Source: Micrasema longulum
Taxonomy: Eukaryota; Arthropoda; Insecta; Trichoptera; Brachycentridae
Reading direction: 5' to 3'
DNA length: 64,000 bases
Assembly: GCA_022494885.1 (NCBI GenBank)
Contig: JAGVSM010000453.1
Span: 167,720-231,719 of the forward strand
The translations under genes were made by a program, and so were the position numbers. The notes beneath the pieces are model-generated. The model was not told the origin of the DNA, did no database searches, and saw only the letters and a list, made by a program, of their open reading frames with translations. Positions 38,010 to 48,107 of this stretch are shown piece after piece (position 1 is the stretch's first letter; the number at the start of each line of letters is the position of its first letter).

Positions 38010-38250
38010 ACTAAAGGATGCATCCATTGCTCTAGAATCTAGACGGCCTAGATGGATGAAAAATGTCTTGGAAAAGCGACCCAGAACATGTAGAAGAGAC
38101 AGGAATCAGGTAAGGTGGTGTAATGACTTAAGACGGGTTGCAGGATGTAATTGTATGCGGTTCGCTCAGGATAGGAGATGTGGAGATCTAAGGGAGGCCT
38201 ATGTTCGTCACTGGGCATTTGAGGGCTGATGATAATGATGATTAAATTCT
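38010..38250 (+). pseudogene. LINE C-terminal fragment of the 'RW.DDLRRVAG' class
   Basis: The 88-residue frame from 37963 ends with VRWCNDLRRVAGCNCMRFAQ and GDLREAYVRHWAFEG-stop, matching the recurrent tail 'RP..RW.DD..RVAG..WM..AQDR..W..L.EAYV..W' of RTE/craft-type LINEs. The key Trp in 'NWM' is Cys here. After the stop comes GATGATAATGATGATTAAA, a typical short repeat tail. Its start at 37963 is arbitrary, since the conserved part begins at about 38010. Confidence 0.85.
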
Positions 38251-38710
38251 TTGCAAATGGTAAGAACTTCTTTGGCACATAGGACAAAAAATATTCAAAA
38301 TAATACCAAAACTTTTTTGAAAACACAAATAATTTTATGAAAAACTCTGGAATAGCATTGCCACTTTCCTAATATTGAGACGTTATAACAATTACCAAAA
38401 ATATTTCAGAAAAATTACATATTTAATACCTACTATATTTAAATGTGTTTTTATAGCTATCAATTTGGAAAACGGGAATTATTTAGTAAATAAAAAGACA
38501 TAAATCACAAAAATACTGCATGTAAAGTTTATTTCTTTTGCCAAATTTTCCAAAACTAAATAAGGCTGTTGACCATCGATAATATCTTCAATGGAAATGA
38601 ATTTATAAAAAGTTTTTGAAATTCAAAACTGACAGAGTCATCTAGCGGTTGAAACAAAAAGCTGATGCTCACAAATTAATGCATAAATTTTTGTTAGGTT
38701 ATTTTATTTA

Positions 38711-38950
38711 TGTCTGCCTTGTGGTAAAGGCGTTTTTCTGCCTTGGCATTGGAAGACGTCTGGGTTTGATTTCCGACATGGTTGATATGAAATATTTACT
38801 TTAAAATATGTTTTTTCAATGTAAAATACAAAACTGAAAAAAATTATAGCGCCGATAATACGATACACAAAATATTATTTTTTTAAACACAGAAATTCTT
38901 CATTTGTGTACTACTCTGAAGCATTGCCCTATGGACCATTAGGTATTTTA
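38711..38950 (+). mobile_element. tRNA-derived SINE, family A, with foreign insert
   Basis: The head (GTCTGCCTTGTGGTAAAGG, GTCTGGGTTTGATTTCCGAC) and 3' end (GAAGCATTGCCCTATGGACC) are those of family A. The middle at 38835-38885 instead carries ATAGCGCCGATAATACGATA, a motif shared with the unclassified repeat at 19.2-20.1 and 40.1-41.0 kb. Either a nested insertion or recombination. Confidence 0.65.
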
Positions 38951-39249
38951 TTTATATAACAATATGTTTTTATCAATTTTTTTATTATTATTTATTTTAT
39001 TTAGTTCTATGATTAACGTAATCTAATATATATTTACAACAAAATATTAATATTTAATATCAGTTACGATGAAAACGTGGTATACGTATTTGTTTATATA
39101 TTATAAACACAATAAAACGTTTTGCACTTACAGCCTATCTTTTAAACAAAATGGTTTTGTTACGCTTGAAAATAGATAGACTATATCTGATTCAGGCTAT
39201 TTATACAAATTATTGAATAATAAAGTAAACTCTTTTAATATACTCGCCA

Positions 39250-39662
39250 ATATTATTTTTAATGTCCCCTTTCGCGTGACAAGAAATACGTATTTATTTC
39301 ATCTGCCAGTCTGTAGCACATACTATTTACAACACTTTTTCCTGTATCGTTCTTGCTCAAACTTTAATGTTTTTTTTTCATCTATTGATATATTTAACAT
39401 GCCCCTTAATTTATTTATGATACGCTCCCACTTGCTATTAAATGATGCTCACGCTTACACACACCTGAACACTTACTGCCATACAAATACACACCCTCAT
39501 AACTCTACACTTACTCTCATAAATACACACAAACACGCTACCACAATTTTATAAAAGTGATTTTTATTTGGAAAATATTCTGGGCTGTCTTTAAATCTTA
39601 TCTTTATTATGTCATTTAATCATTGTTGACTGTTTGTTTCAGTAAAATAAATAAATTCGTAC
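39250..39662 (+). repeat. CA-rich LINE-type 3' end, copy 1
   Basis: About 400 bp, nearly colinear with 44.9-45.36 kb: AATGTCCCCTTTCGCGTGAC, a CTGCCAGTCTGTAGCAC block, many ACACACACNT strings, then TTGACTGTTTGTTTC and an AAATAAATAAA tail. The 3' A-rich microsatellite and matching 3' ends in two places point to the 3' untranslated region of a non-LTR retrotransposon. The open frame across it has no recognisable domain. Confidence 0.65.
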
Positions 39663-40129
39663 TTTTCAAATAAATAAACAGATTGAATCAATAGAAAATA
39701 AATTCATAGAAAAAAAATTGTAACCAAAATGCAGCAACTTATTGCGATTTCTTCTCTTTTCTGTCTTCCCTTTGATTTGAGGGGAATGCAAAACTAATGA
39801 AGTTAGGGCTTTCTTTAGTGGCTTGCTCATGAATAAGAACGAAGTACAGAGTAACCGTGAACGGCTCTCAGAGCTTATTGCGCAATAATATTTAACATAA
39901 AGTACAAACAGAATCCCTTTGCCATGATACCTTTGCATAAGAAAAGAGCTGTATTATTTTATTTATTTTTATTTAATCAAAAAATAAGGGAAGATTAGTT
40001 TTAATCTCGTCTTTTTTGTTATTAAAGTCGTGCCGAATATTGTAATGGGGATATGTCTATATAAATGGCTATACTGACAGAATTCCTTAAGCCAACAGTC
40101 TTTATACATTTCAAATATTTTTTAATACA

Positions 40130-40965
40130 GGTGCAAGGTCAAAAAGGTTGGATGAAGGTTACTCTTTTAAAGCTTTGACAAAAATTAAAACAAAAGAACA
40201 TTGTGGGAAAAATAATGCTTTGAAAGAATAAAAAAGCTTTAAATTCGGTTATCTCAGAACTTTTTTTAATGACTTTATGCATTTTATCAGTAAAGCCTCG
40301 ATATCAAGATTTTTTAAACAATTTGAAATTAATAAGGGTCTATGAAAGACAATCGAATATTTTACTTTGATTTTTTGTACTGATTAGTAGCATAAAAAAA
40401 TATTTTCAATTTTAAATTTCCACTAAAACGGTTCATTGCATTGGCCACGCCCCTAATACGTCATGATTCTTTTAAATTTTGAAATTTGTTTGTGACTGTT
40501 TAAATTGAAATAGAACATCGTCAGGAATCATGACCTCACAATTATCAAGGTCAAACATGTCGCGTTTTTATCGACATTAAAAAAATATGTTTTAAAAGTT
40601 ATGTATGAAAACATTTCTCCAGAATATTTCAATTGATTTTAAAAATGAGAAAATTCAGTCCTACGGGAAATTAGATACAAACAATATTTTCTTAAGCAAA
40701 GTTTCTTGAAAACGTACTAAAAAACTGAAAAAAAATTTTTTTTTAAGAAACTACTTTGAACGACGTCACTAGTTCATATGAATGAACCAATGATAAGAGA
40801 GTTTTGGAAGATTTTCGGTTTACGGTAATTCAACGGACCAATCGGAAGAACCGACCGAGAAAAAGCGGAAGAGAACTTGAGACATTTCTCACACGCGCAG
40901 TAATTTCATAAAAACAAATCTTTAAACAATCATAGCGCTGATATTCCGATACACAATTATTTTTT
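40130..40965 (+). repeat. Unclassified interspersed repeat U1, copy 2
   Basis: Plus-strand copy with CAGTCCTACGGGAAATTAGA, GCAAAGTTTCTTGAAAACGT, GTCACTAGTTCATATGAATG and CATAGCGCTGATATTCCGATA. A fragment of its end is inside the SINE at 38.84 kb. No coding frame. Confidence 0.6.
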
Positions 40966-41681
40966 ATAATTGGCTCAGTCTAAAAGTCTATTAACGTTTC
41001 TCAGAATTAATGCAAGTTTACTAACAGCGCGGGTGTGTGTATGTGTAAAGCTCTCTTTTATATATTTATGTTTTTCGAGTTGTGCCGCTATTATGCTTTA
41101 TTTACTTTATTTTTTATTTTTTTAATACTACAATATTTTACTTTTATTTTGTTGATTTTAACGATACCATTATTTGGTATATTTGATTATGTGTGATTCT
41201 TAATTTGTATAATTTTAATAATTATTTCTGATTATCTTTTTTGTATTGTATTCTTTGGAATTTTATTATTTATTACAGTAACCCTTTTTTTTCTAGATTG
41301 TTATTCTATGTCATTATAATTTGATCTAATTAATTTTACCACGTATTTTTATCGTTATTTATTGTGGCTTGACACGGGCATAGCCTAAAAAGCCTTAATA
41401 AGTTCATTTATATTTTAACTAGTGTAATTTTGAATGAATAAATAAATTACTTCCAGAGTGCAAAATGTAAACTGTTTATGAATTTGAAATGGAAAAATGA
41501 ATCGGTCATTTTCAAAATTTTATCAAGTTTACCTGATTTATTATTTTCAAATATTTCCACTGATCGAATCAGTACTTTTAATCATGGCTACGGTTTGGTC
41601 AGCTCACTACCTTTCAGGCTTTGTACACTGAAAACAGCAAGAATGTTGTGGACTGAATAGATTTGAGAATTATTCATTTTT
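40966..41681. other. AT-rich DNA, possible LINE 3' end
   Basis: GTGGCTTGACACGGGCATAGCC near 41364, followed by TGTAATTTTGAATGAATAAATAAAT near 41425, looks like the 3' end of a 5'-truncated LINE; a similar GCTTAACATGGTCACAGCC is at 18.01 kb. Confidence 0.4.
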
Positions 41682-41862
41682 TTCATTCATTCATTTTATT
41701 TTTGCACCACAACAGGCCAGGAGACCTAATTACAGTGGTGAATTACATCACAAAACTCCTAGGCTTGAAAAGCATTTAATTTTTGTGTTCTCACCGGGAA
41801 TCGAACCCGGAACCTTCCGTCTGTGAGTCAAGCGTCTTGACCACTACACTACGGAGGCATTA
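41682..41862 (-). mobile_element. tRNA-derived SINE, family B
   Basis: The minus strand begins GCCTCCGTAGTGTAGTGGTC (A box), has TTCCGGGTTCGATTCCCGGT (B box), then ACACAAAAATTAAATGC, ACCACTGTAATTAGGTCTCC, TGGCCTGTTGTGGTGCAAAA and ends in an ATGAATGAATGAA tail. Same family as the copy at 12.58 kb but distinct from family A. Confidence 0.82.
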
Positions 41863-41924
41863 TTGACATGACTAGTGGATCCGCTCGAACTGAGTATCGG
41901 ATTTATTTAAGAATAGAGTTATAT

Positions 41925-42150
41925 TCATTCCCTTTCCGCACCTAATGGTGCATAGGGCACTGCATTGGTGCACCAATCGCAGTGTATTTTGACCAGTATT
42001 ATGCTTCATGTACCAGTTCAGGGACTATGAAATATTTTAGTGTAAAAACACCTATAATGAATATTTCATGTCAACTATGTCGGGAATCAAACCCGAGACC
42101 TAATTTATGGTAGGCAAACGCGCTGACCACGACACCACGAGGCCGACAGG
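41925..42150 (-). mobile_element. tRNA-derived SINE, family A
   Basis: Same order of blocks as the 53.3 kb copy, flanked by a 9-bp direct repeat GAGTTATAT (41916-41924 and 42151-42159). Its right flank runs straight into the fold-back element at 42.17 kb. Confidence 0.82.
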
Positions 42151-42172
42151 GAGTTATATATATGTATATATA

Positions 42173-42546
42173 CAGGGTGTTCTTTAAACCCTGTCACATC
42201 CGAAACCACGATGATCAGTATGGGCAAGAAGAGATATTGGAATATTTTTAAAAAATATTTAGAACGAAGAAAATTTGTAAAAATAAAATATTAAAAAGAA
42301 CAAATGGTTGGTAACTTCTGCAGGGGAGAAGCGAGGGGGGCGCGGCCGCGTGGTTAACGGTGTGTCAGACTCCCCCCTCTCCCCTTCTCGTTTCTCTCCT
42401 GCTGAAGTTAGCAACTATTTGTTTTTTTAATATTTTATTTTTAAAACTTTATTCGTTCTAAAAATTTATTTTAATGTGCCAATATGTCTTCTTGCTCATA
42501 ATGATCATCGTGGTTTCGGATGTGACGGGGTTTAAACAACACCCTG
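42173..42546. mobile_element. Fold-back transposable element F, complete copy
   Basis: A 374-bp element nearly palindromic over its length. Both ends are CAGGGTGTTNTTTAAACCC in opposite orientation, followed by ATCCGAAACCACGATGATCA and GGGCAAGAAGAGATATTGG on the left with complements on the right. An inner inverted pair (ACAAATGGTTGGTAACTTCTG) brackets a GC-rich centre (GGGGGGCGCGGCCGCG). It sits between TATATA repeats, suggesting insertion at TA. The superfamily is not identified. The frame 42474-42758 overlaps it by chance. Confidence 0.8.
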
Positions 42547-42568
42547 TATATATATATATATATATATT
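42546..42568. repeat. TA dinucleotide microsatellite
   Basis: A run of TA units directly after the right end of element F. Matching TATATA lies before its left end, so this may include the target site. Confidence 0.7.
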
Positions 42569-43093
42569 TACAAAACTGTTTCATGAATTAATTATATCTG
42601 TATTCGTGTTCTGCGGGGTCCAAGCCAGTCTTTTTAGAAGCTTCGCCACTTGTCTTGAATGGCTTTCAAAGAAATTATTTCTATTTTTTTCCAAGTCAGG
42701 GTATTGTTTATTAAAATCATCAATCACAAGAGTGTACGGTCGCCATTTACAGGTTTAACAATAGCCAATAAATTGGTTAATGCGCATTAAGTCGATCGGT
42801 ACTTTATTTCAGAAGACATGGTTCAAAATCTTAATAAACAAGATTTATACACTTAATGTAGCGAAGTAATTTAACAATAATGTAATATACGTAGTATACA
42901 TCAATGCAATATTTAGAAATAACAGTTTGTACAAAAATTTAAATAAACTCTTAATATCACGTACCAAAATAAAAGTAAAAACCTACCTACTACATGAATT
43001 TACGAATCGAATTAACTTTCGAACGATGTTTTAATTCACGCGTCACTGGTAGAAAGAAAAGAAAATAAAAACAATAAAAACTTAATGTGAGAC

Positions 43094-43883
43094 TATAGAA
43101 TTAAGAATAGTCCAGAAACCGCATACGAGCATCAAACAGAAGGTGATTAAACTACTGAAAAATGAGTAGTTTTACGTTTTGACCCATTAGTTTCTTTGTA
43201 GACGTCGCTCAGTACGCAAATTCTGATTTGAATTCAACTATGCCGTGTTGTGTCCTTTTAAAGAGTAGAAATACTGCTAGGATCTTAAAGAAACAGAATG
43301 TGATAACATTTCATTGTAATTAGCAAATGAATGTGTAAGAAGCAAATACATTACTTAAAAAAATAATTATTTTTCCATCTGTCAGATTGTCGAAGAAAAC
43401 AAAATGGACATTTCGTTAGTGTTGCCAGGGTAGTAAATTTTTTAACCCTACTTTGCTCATCTAATAAGAGAAATAATGAAAATTGGACCTGGGATTAGAC
43501 AACTCCGTAGTGGACATTTGACCAAAATTATCTTTAAACACTAAATATTATTTAACATGATATGAAAATATCCGTTTTATGTACAATAAAATTTGTTTTA
43601 AATTACAAGTTCAAAGTTCATTAATTCAATTGCTCTTATTAAATGACCCTTTACTTATCTACTCTTTTGTGTCAATCAATATTTCCGCGTGCATAATAAC
43701 ATTTTAAAGACATTAACCGATTGATTTTTTTACCTTACATTTGCGTTATGATTATATTTTTTCCCATCGTGCAACATTATGCGGTGACATCACGAATGCG
43801 CGCGGCGAAAGTGGGGGAATTTTCGGACAAATCGGGTGTATTATATGAATCTACGCTCCTTCTAGACTATTCTTAATTCTATG
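43094..43883 (+). mobile_element. P-superfamily transposon derivative, copy A
   Basis: A 790-bp element, largely colinear with copy B at 60.1 kb. The left end TATAGAATTAAGAATAGTCC and the complement of the right end CATAGAATTAAGAATAGTC form the inverted repeat. The flanking 8-mers TGTGAGAC (43086-43093) and TGTAAGAC (43884-43891) match at seven of eight positions, consistent with an aged 8-bp target-site duplication. A short THAP-like frame opens at 43240 (MPCCVLLK..., 27 codons). The two copies have different duplications, so each moved independently while already lacking the transposase body. Confidence 0.83.
43240..43323 (+). pseudogene. THAP-domain start of a P-type transposase (truncated, copy A)
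   Basis: Twenty-seven codons beginning MPCCVLLK and ending ITFHCN. Compared with copy B, the second zinc-ligand Cys is changed to Ser and a one-base length difference near the end shifts the stop. It is a remnant; no downstream transposase domain was found within the element. Confidence 0.55.
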
Positions 43884-44446
43884 TGTAAGACTGTAATAGT
43901 CGGGAATTAATTTTAAGGAAAAAAAAATTATGCCTCTCGAACCAAAAAGGAATGTTCGGTTAGCTCATAACTTTTAAGGCGTTTCACAGTGTTACAGCAA
44001 AATTTTTGTGGACTATAAAGACATTGTACTCACTTTTAAATTCTTTCGCTTGTTTCTTTTATGAAGCACTTCAATTTTAAAATCGCACAGATACCAGTAC
44101 CGTGTAAATGTTGATGAGTATGTTTTAGGCTATTTATGTAACACTAATTTCACTTTGTCAAAAGAAACCACATGCTGATATACGATAAGAACTGATCAAA
44201 GTAACACCTTACACAATAAGACTTGTTGACAAGACGGTAGGGCAGCAACAATTTGAAATAAGAAGGTTGTAGGTAGGAATGGAATATTTAAGCCTTAAAT
44301 GAGTTGCAAGTATGAAAAAATGTAATTTTCGTACTTGGCAGCTACCATGTAGTATTTAAATATATCATGTTACATGAAAAATAGGTGATCAGTCTTACGT
44401 TTCAGGTGCTAGTCCAGAAAAAAAAAAATTGTATTATTAATATTTA

Positions 44447-44612
44447 AAATCTGTCTGCCTCTGCCTAATTGTCAGCGCGTTTGCTTTCCATGCAAGCGGT
44501 CTCAGGTTCGATTCCGGTTGATATGAAATATTTATTTAAAATGATGTTTTCACACTAGAATATCTCATAGTCCCTGGACTGGTATCTGAAGCGTAAGACT
44601 GGTGTAAGACCT
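44447..44612 (+). mobile_element. tRNA-derived SINE, family A (3'-truncated)
   Basis: Head CTGTCTGCCTCTGCCTAATTG and GGTCTCAGGTTCGATTCCGG, body GTCCCTGGACTGGTATCTGA, ending after AAGACTGGTGTAAGACC. A short piece of the same body in the opposite orientation (TCAGTCTTACGTTTCAGGTG) sits 40 bases upstream at 44390. Confidence 0.72.
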
Positions 44613-44794
44613 TTTTTATTAGAATATATTAGAAAAATCACAAAAGCCAAATTACAAACAAACATTATTTTTTTTAAATTTTATAGGAAATGTTTGTTCT
44701 AAGGAACCGATATTTTGCGGCAAAAATAATATCATCATTTAGGGTCGTATTTGCAAAAGTGTACACGGATATAATGAATATGAATGTAATATAT

Positions 44795-44866
44795 AAGTAT
44801 GTATATAATAAAATAAGTATGTATATAATAAAATAAGTATGTATATAATATAATAAATATGTATGA
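44795..44866. repeat. 20-bp tandem repeat
   Basis: Three and a half copies of AAGTATGTATATAATAAAAT, the third with a small change. Confidence 0.85.
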
Positions 44867-44913
44867 AATTATTACGTATTAATTAAGTAATATTAACCTA
44901 ATCTCAGAAATTA

Positions 44914-45362
44914 ATCTTAATGTCCCCTTTCGCGTGACAAGAAATAAGTATTTGTTGCATCTGCCAGTCTGTAGCACTAACTATGCACAACACTCTTTCC
45001 TCTATCGTTCTCGCTCTAACTCTAATGCTTTTTTTATCTATTGATATATTTTACATGCCCCTTAATTTATTTAAAAATAAATTAAGACTCATTATTTCTG
45101 GCTGCGATACGATCCCACTTACTATTTAATGATGCTCACACTTACACACACCTGAACACTTACTCCTACACTAATACACATAAACACACATCTACACTTA
45201 CTCTCATACAAATATACGCATGAACACACCCTTTTGTTGTAACACAATTTAATAATATGTATGATTCTTATTTAAAAACTTTGCTGGTCTGTCTTTGAAC
45301 TGTATTTTTCAATGTTACTATATCATTGTCAACTGTTTGTTTCTTAAAAATAAATAAATATG
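44914..45362 (+). repeat. CA-rich LINE-type 3' end, copy 2
   Basis: Second copy of the family at 39.25 kb with the same order of blocks and tail (TGTCAACTGTTTGTTTC, then AAATAAATAAATA). It has an extra insert near 45070 (AAAAATAAATTAAGACTCATT) relative to copy 1. No coding content. Confidence 0.65.
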
Positions 45363-45411
45363 TAAATATGCAATAACAAATAGGTACAAATTAAGTTATA
45401 ATTGTCAACAA

Positions 45412-45520
45412 ATTTTCCTTACCTTCATGTAACAAAATTGATCAAGATGTGCTGCAATTGGTGTACCAATCCAGTGCCCTATGTACCATTATGTTCGGAA
45501 AGAGTATGATAATTATGATG
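45412..45520 (+). mobile_element. SINE family A, 3' end only
   Basis: Contains TTGATCAAGATGTGCTGCAA, TGGTGTACCAATCCAGTGCC and the tail GATAATTATGATGA. The head is missing, so it is 5'-truncated. Confidence 0.65.
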
Positions 45521-45547
45521 AATATTGAAAACATTTACTTTATTGTC

Positions 45548-45828
45548 AAACATTTAACTAAATGTTTTTAAATATTTGTATTTAACCGCTTACATTTCTT
45601 TGTATATAACCCCTATTTAGTGTATGTAAGGGTTGCTTATTAAGATGCATGACGTGTTGGTTTTATATTTCTGTGCAAAAGCTGTGGAGACAGTGTAAAG
45701 TGGTTTTTGCACGTCGGTTTAATTGGTGTCATGACGAAGAGACGGGCATGTCTCGAAACCAGTAGTCACAGAAAAGTCGGCAAGTGGTTATATCCAAATA
45801 TTTATTAACATTAAGTAAAATATTGTAG
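45548..45828 (+). mobile_element. Inverted-repeat element with hammerhead-like motif, copy 1
   Basis: About 280 bp. The ends are inverted repeats: AATATTTGTATTTAACCGCTT near 45571, and AAGTGGTTATATCCAAATATT near 45782. The hammerhead-like segment is at 45731-45767: ATGACGA (C3 changed to A), extra A, stem II GAGAC/GTCTC with loop GGGCAT, perfect GAAA (45755-45758), a two-pair stem III around CAGTA, and triplet GTC (45765-45767), followed at once by the AAGTCGGCAAGTGG repeat. Same architecture as the 55.1 kb copy in the opposite orientation. This suggests a mobile family rather than chance. Confidence 0.65.
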
Positions 45829-45844
45829 TTTAAACAACCTTCAA

Positions 45845-45930
45845 AATTAATATTTCTCGTGCCAGGAACCGGATCCAGGACCTCAGGAATAATAGGCCAA
45901 GGCGCCAACCACTACACAACGAGGTAGTCT
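45845..45930 (-). mobile_element. SINE tRNA-like head fragment
   Basis: Minus-strand tRNA-like head (complement of GGAACCGGATCCAGGACCTC and ACCACTACACAACGAGGTAG). The body is mostly lost. It lies just after the inverted-repeat element at 45.55 kb. Confidence 0.55.
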
Positions 45931-46347
45931 TTATTTAAATAACATAGGTACTTTAATATAGCTCAAAACTTCCATAAATAATTTTTAGTTACATATTCTT
46001 TTTGCGAAAAAATATTCGAGTACAATATTTTTAAACGAAAATGATTTTTTTAAGTAATGCTATTTTTCTTTCGCAAAACGGGCTACCCCTCAAAAACAGC
46101 GTGGGGTGTGGGGTACCGATTCGGCGTAATTTCCGATGTGTCACTCAGCACCCCGTGAGCAGACATCAGGGGTAGGTAGAGGGTTAGACTGGGGTTCATA
46201 TCCCGCCGCTGTCACTTTCCTTCTGCTACACGTGTCACATTTAATCAAATGACATTTTATAGAAATCGAATAGTGCTCAAGAACTCAAGATAAAGATACT
46301 TGATAACAGTGACTTTTATATTACATATTTTAATATTATATAATACC

Positions 46348-46916
46348 TACTAGCTTTTACCCGCGGCTCACGTGGTATAAGGGAGAAATTATTTAGGTAA
46401 TTAATAAGTTGTGTCGTTTATCAAAAAGATTTTTTGTTTATCTGTAATAATTATCTCGATGGAATGATATATTTTATTGGGATTGAAAGCAGCTTGGTCT
46501 TCCATCTATCGCTTTGAAAAAAATACGATGGTCTGTTAGTCTATGGTGACGTAGCATAGTATTGATTCTGTTCACAAATCCAAAATCCTACTACAAAACT
46601 AAAACGAAAAGCAAACCAAACTAACTATAAATTAAGCAACTAAACGATTGAAATTTAAAAAATTAATTTCAAATTCAATCTTTTTGACATCCCACCTTAC
46701 CGCCTACCCATTTTTGAATAATGTTGCTCAGTGCTGATAAATTATATATTTTTTTCATTGCATTAAAAAAAAATCGGAATGAAAAATAACTATCCTATTT
46801 TACTTTTCACCTCTCGGCCATCCCTATGCAAAAAAATAGATCAATCTGTACCTCCGTTAAGACGTGAAGAAAACACAAACAAACACACTTTCGCCTTTAT
46901 AATATTAGTATGGATG
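46348..46916 (+). mobile_element. Widespread insect RTE-like repeat
   Basis: Starts CTAGCTTTTACCCGCGGCTC and ends CTTTCGCCTTTATAATATTAGTATGGAT. Both ends are very common in insect genomes, and similar 3' ends are usually classed as RTE non-LTR retrotransposons. About 570 bp with no open frame, so non-autonomous or 5'-truncated. The class label is from memory of similar sequences. Confidence 0.6.
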
Positions 46917-46934
46917 ACGCCTTTAAAATAAATA

Positions 46935-47320
46935 ATAATCATCATCATCTAACCCTTATCCGCACTGGGGACTGCATTTTAAATTAAAATGCAGCATATC
47001 TCGGTCATCTCTTAAAGGGAGGTAAGGTGATCTGTCTTACGCTTCAGGTGCCAGTCCAGGGACAATGAAATGTTTCAGCGAAAACCGCCTAATAAACAAA
47101 TATTTCATTTTCACTTTTCCGGGAATTCAACTCTGGACCTCAAGCATGATAGGCGAGCGCACCAATCACTACACTACGACGTGGACTTTTCTCCACTCGA
47201 TTTCCTTTTTAAGATGTTTTACCTGACAGCAACCATTGAGTCAAAAACGCACGTCCAGGATTCTTATTCTATTTCACACTCAATAACGTATTCTTCGTCC
47301 TCTCGGACACAGAAATATAT
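46935..47320 (-). mobile_element. SINE family A variant with 5' extension
   Basis: The minus-strand head (complement of ACTCTGGACCTCAAGCATG) is preceded by about 140 bp that also occurs at 61.7 kb (plus-strand landmarks CTTTTCTCCACTCGATT and TCGTCCTCTCGGACACAGA). The 3' end, at the left, has ATCATCATCATCTAACCC. The long plus-strand frame 47070-47516 runs antisense through this element and is not a gene. Confidence 0.72.
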
Positions 47321-47424
47321 AAAGTGCCTCTACATATTATTTACACAAAAAAAAATCGTTTTTTTATGGTACTATTTTGTATATTTTACGGCAAAAAAAA
47401 ACAAATGCACCAAAAAATATCGAG

Positions 47425-47485
47425 ATTCGCTGCGGTTGGTACTCCAATGTATTGCCCTAAGCACCAGTAGATGCGGATATGAAAA
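47425..47485 (+). mobile_element. SINE family A, 3' end only
   Basis: CGAGATTCGCTGCGGTTGGT and TATTGCCCTAAGCACCAGTA match the 3' part of family A. Confidence 0.5.
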
Positions 47486-47999
47486 TATTAATGAAAAGCA
47501 AACAAATGTTTTTTAAAGTACGTCGTTTCCCAGTAGAGATAGGCAGAGAGGATAGAACGCCAACAAACAGGATCACTCCGTCTTTGCAATATTTGCATAC
47601 AGACGTCGCTTCCTCCACTAACGTCAAATTTAGATCCTGAAAAAACCATTCTTGGATCGCAGGAATTGAAGTGAACTCATGAATGAATGGTTTAAAATAT
47701 CATATTTACTATTTTACAAGTGGACGATATTTTATGCATTTTGTGTAGGAATTTACGAATTAAAAAAAGGTATTTCATTTATAAAACTTGTAGTAAATTT
47801 GTTTATTTTTCTAAGCCTCAAGCTAAGTAAGAATTAGAAGAATTTACCTAAAATACCCAGGAATCAGTATGTACCTTTGCTCTAACAATTACGTTATTTA
47901 AGAAACGTTATTAATTTCATCCAAATATTTTGTATAATGCATCTGTATTGACTTTAACTCTTATTGACTATTTTGACGCCACCCGGGCAAGCCCCGGTA

Positions 48000-48071
48000 G
48001 CCGTGATCGTCTAGTGGTTAGGACCCCACGTTGTGGCCGTGGTAACCCAGGTTCGAATCCTGGTCACGGCA
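48000..48071 (+). tRNA. tRNA-His (GTG)
   Basis: A complete 72-nt cloverleaf can be folded. The acceptor stem GCCGTGA pairs perfectly with TCACGGC, followed by discriminator A. The anticodon stem CCACG/CGTGG (48026-48030 and 48038-48042) is perfect and encloses loop TTGTGGC with anticodon GTG at 48033-48035. The T arm carries a canonical B box GGTTCGAATCC at 48050-48060, and the D arm has TCTAGTGGTTA as A box. The lack of mismatches distinguishes it from the many degenerate tRNA-like SINE heads in this window. As usual, G-1 is not encoded as part of a paired stem and would be added after transcription. Confidence 0.96.
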
Positions 48072-48107
48072 GCGGAATAACCGCTGTCTCGGCAGGGCAT
48101 TTTTTTT
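48070..48107 (+). terminator. tRNA-His trailer hairpin and Pol III terminator
   Basis: Directly overlapping the tRNA 3' end is a perfect six-base-pair hairpin, CAGCGG AATAA CCGCTG (48070-48086), and then a run of eight T residues (48100-48107), the usual RNA polymerase III stop. The 3' trailer is therefore about 28 nt. Confidence 0.7.

Noticed and set aside
39213..39554. 113-codon frame with Tyr/His/Thr-rich translation
   Set aside because: It lies in a CA-rich LINE 3' end that is repeated at 44.9 kb without the frame.
47070..47516. 148-codon plus-strand frame
   Set aside because: It runs antisense through a SINE with a 5' extension and has no domain.
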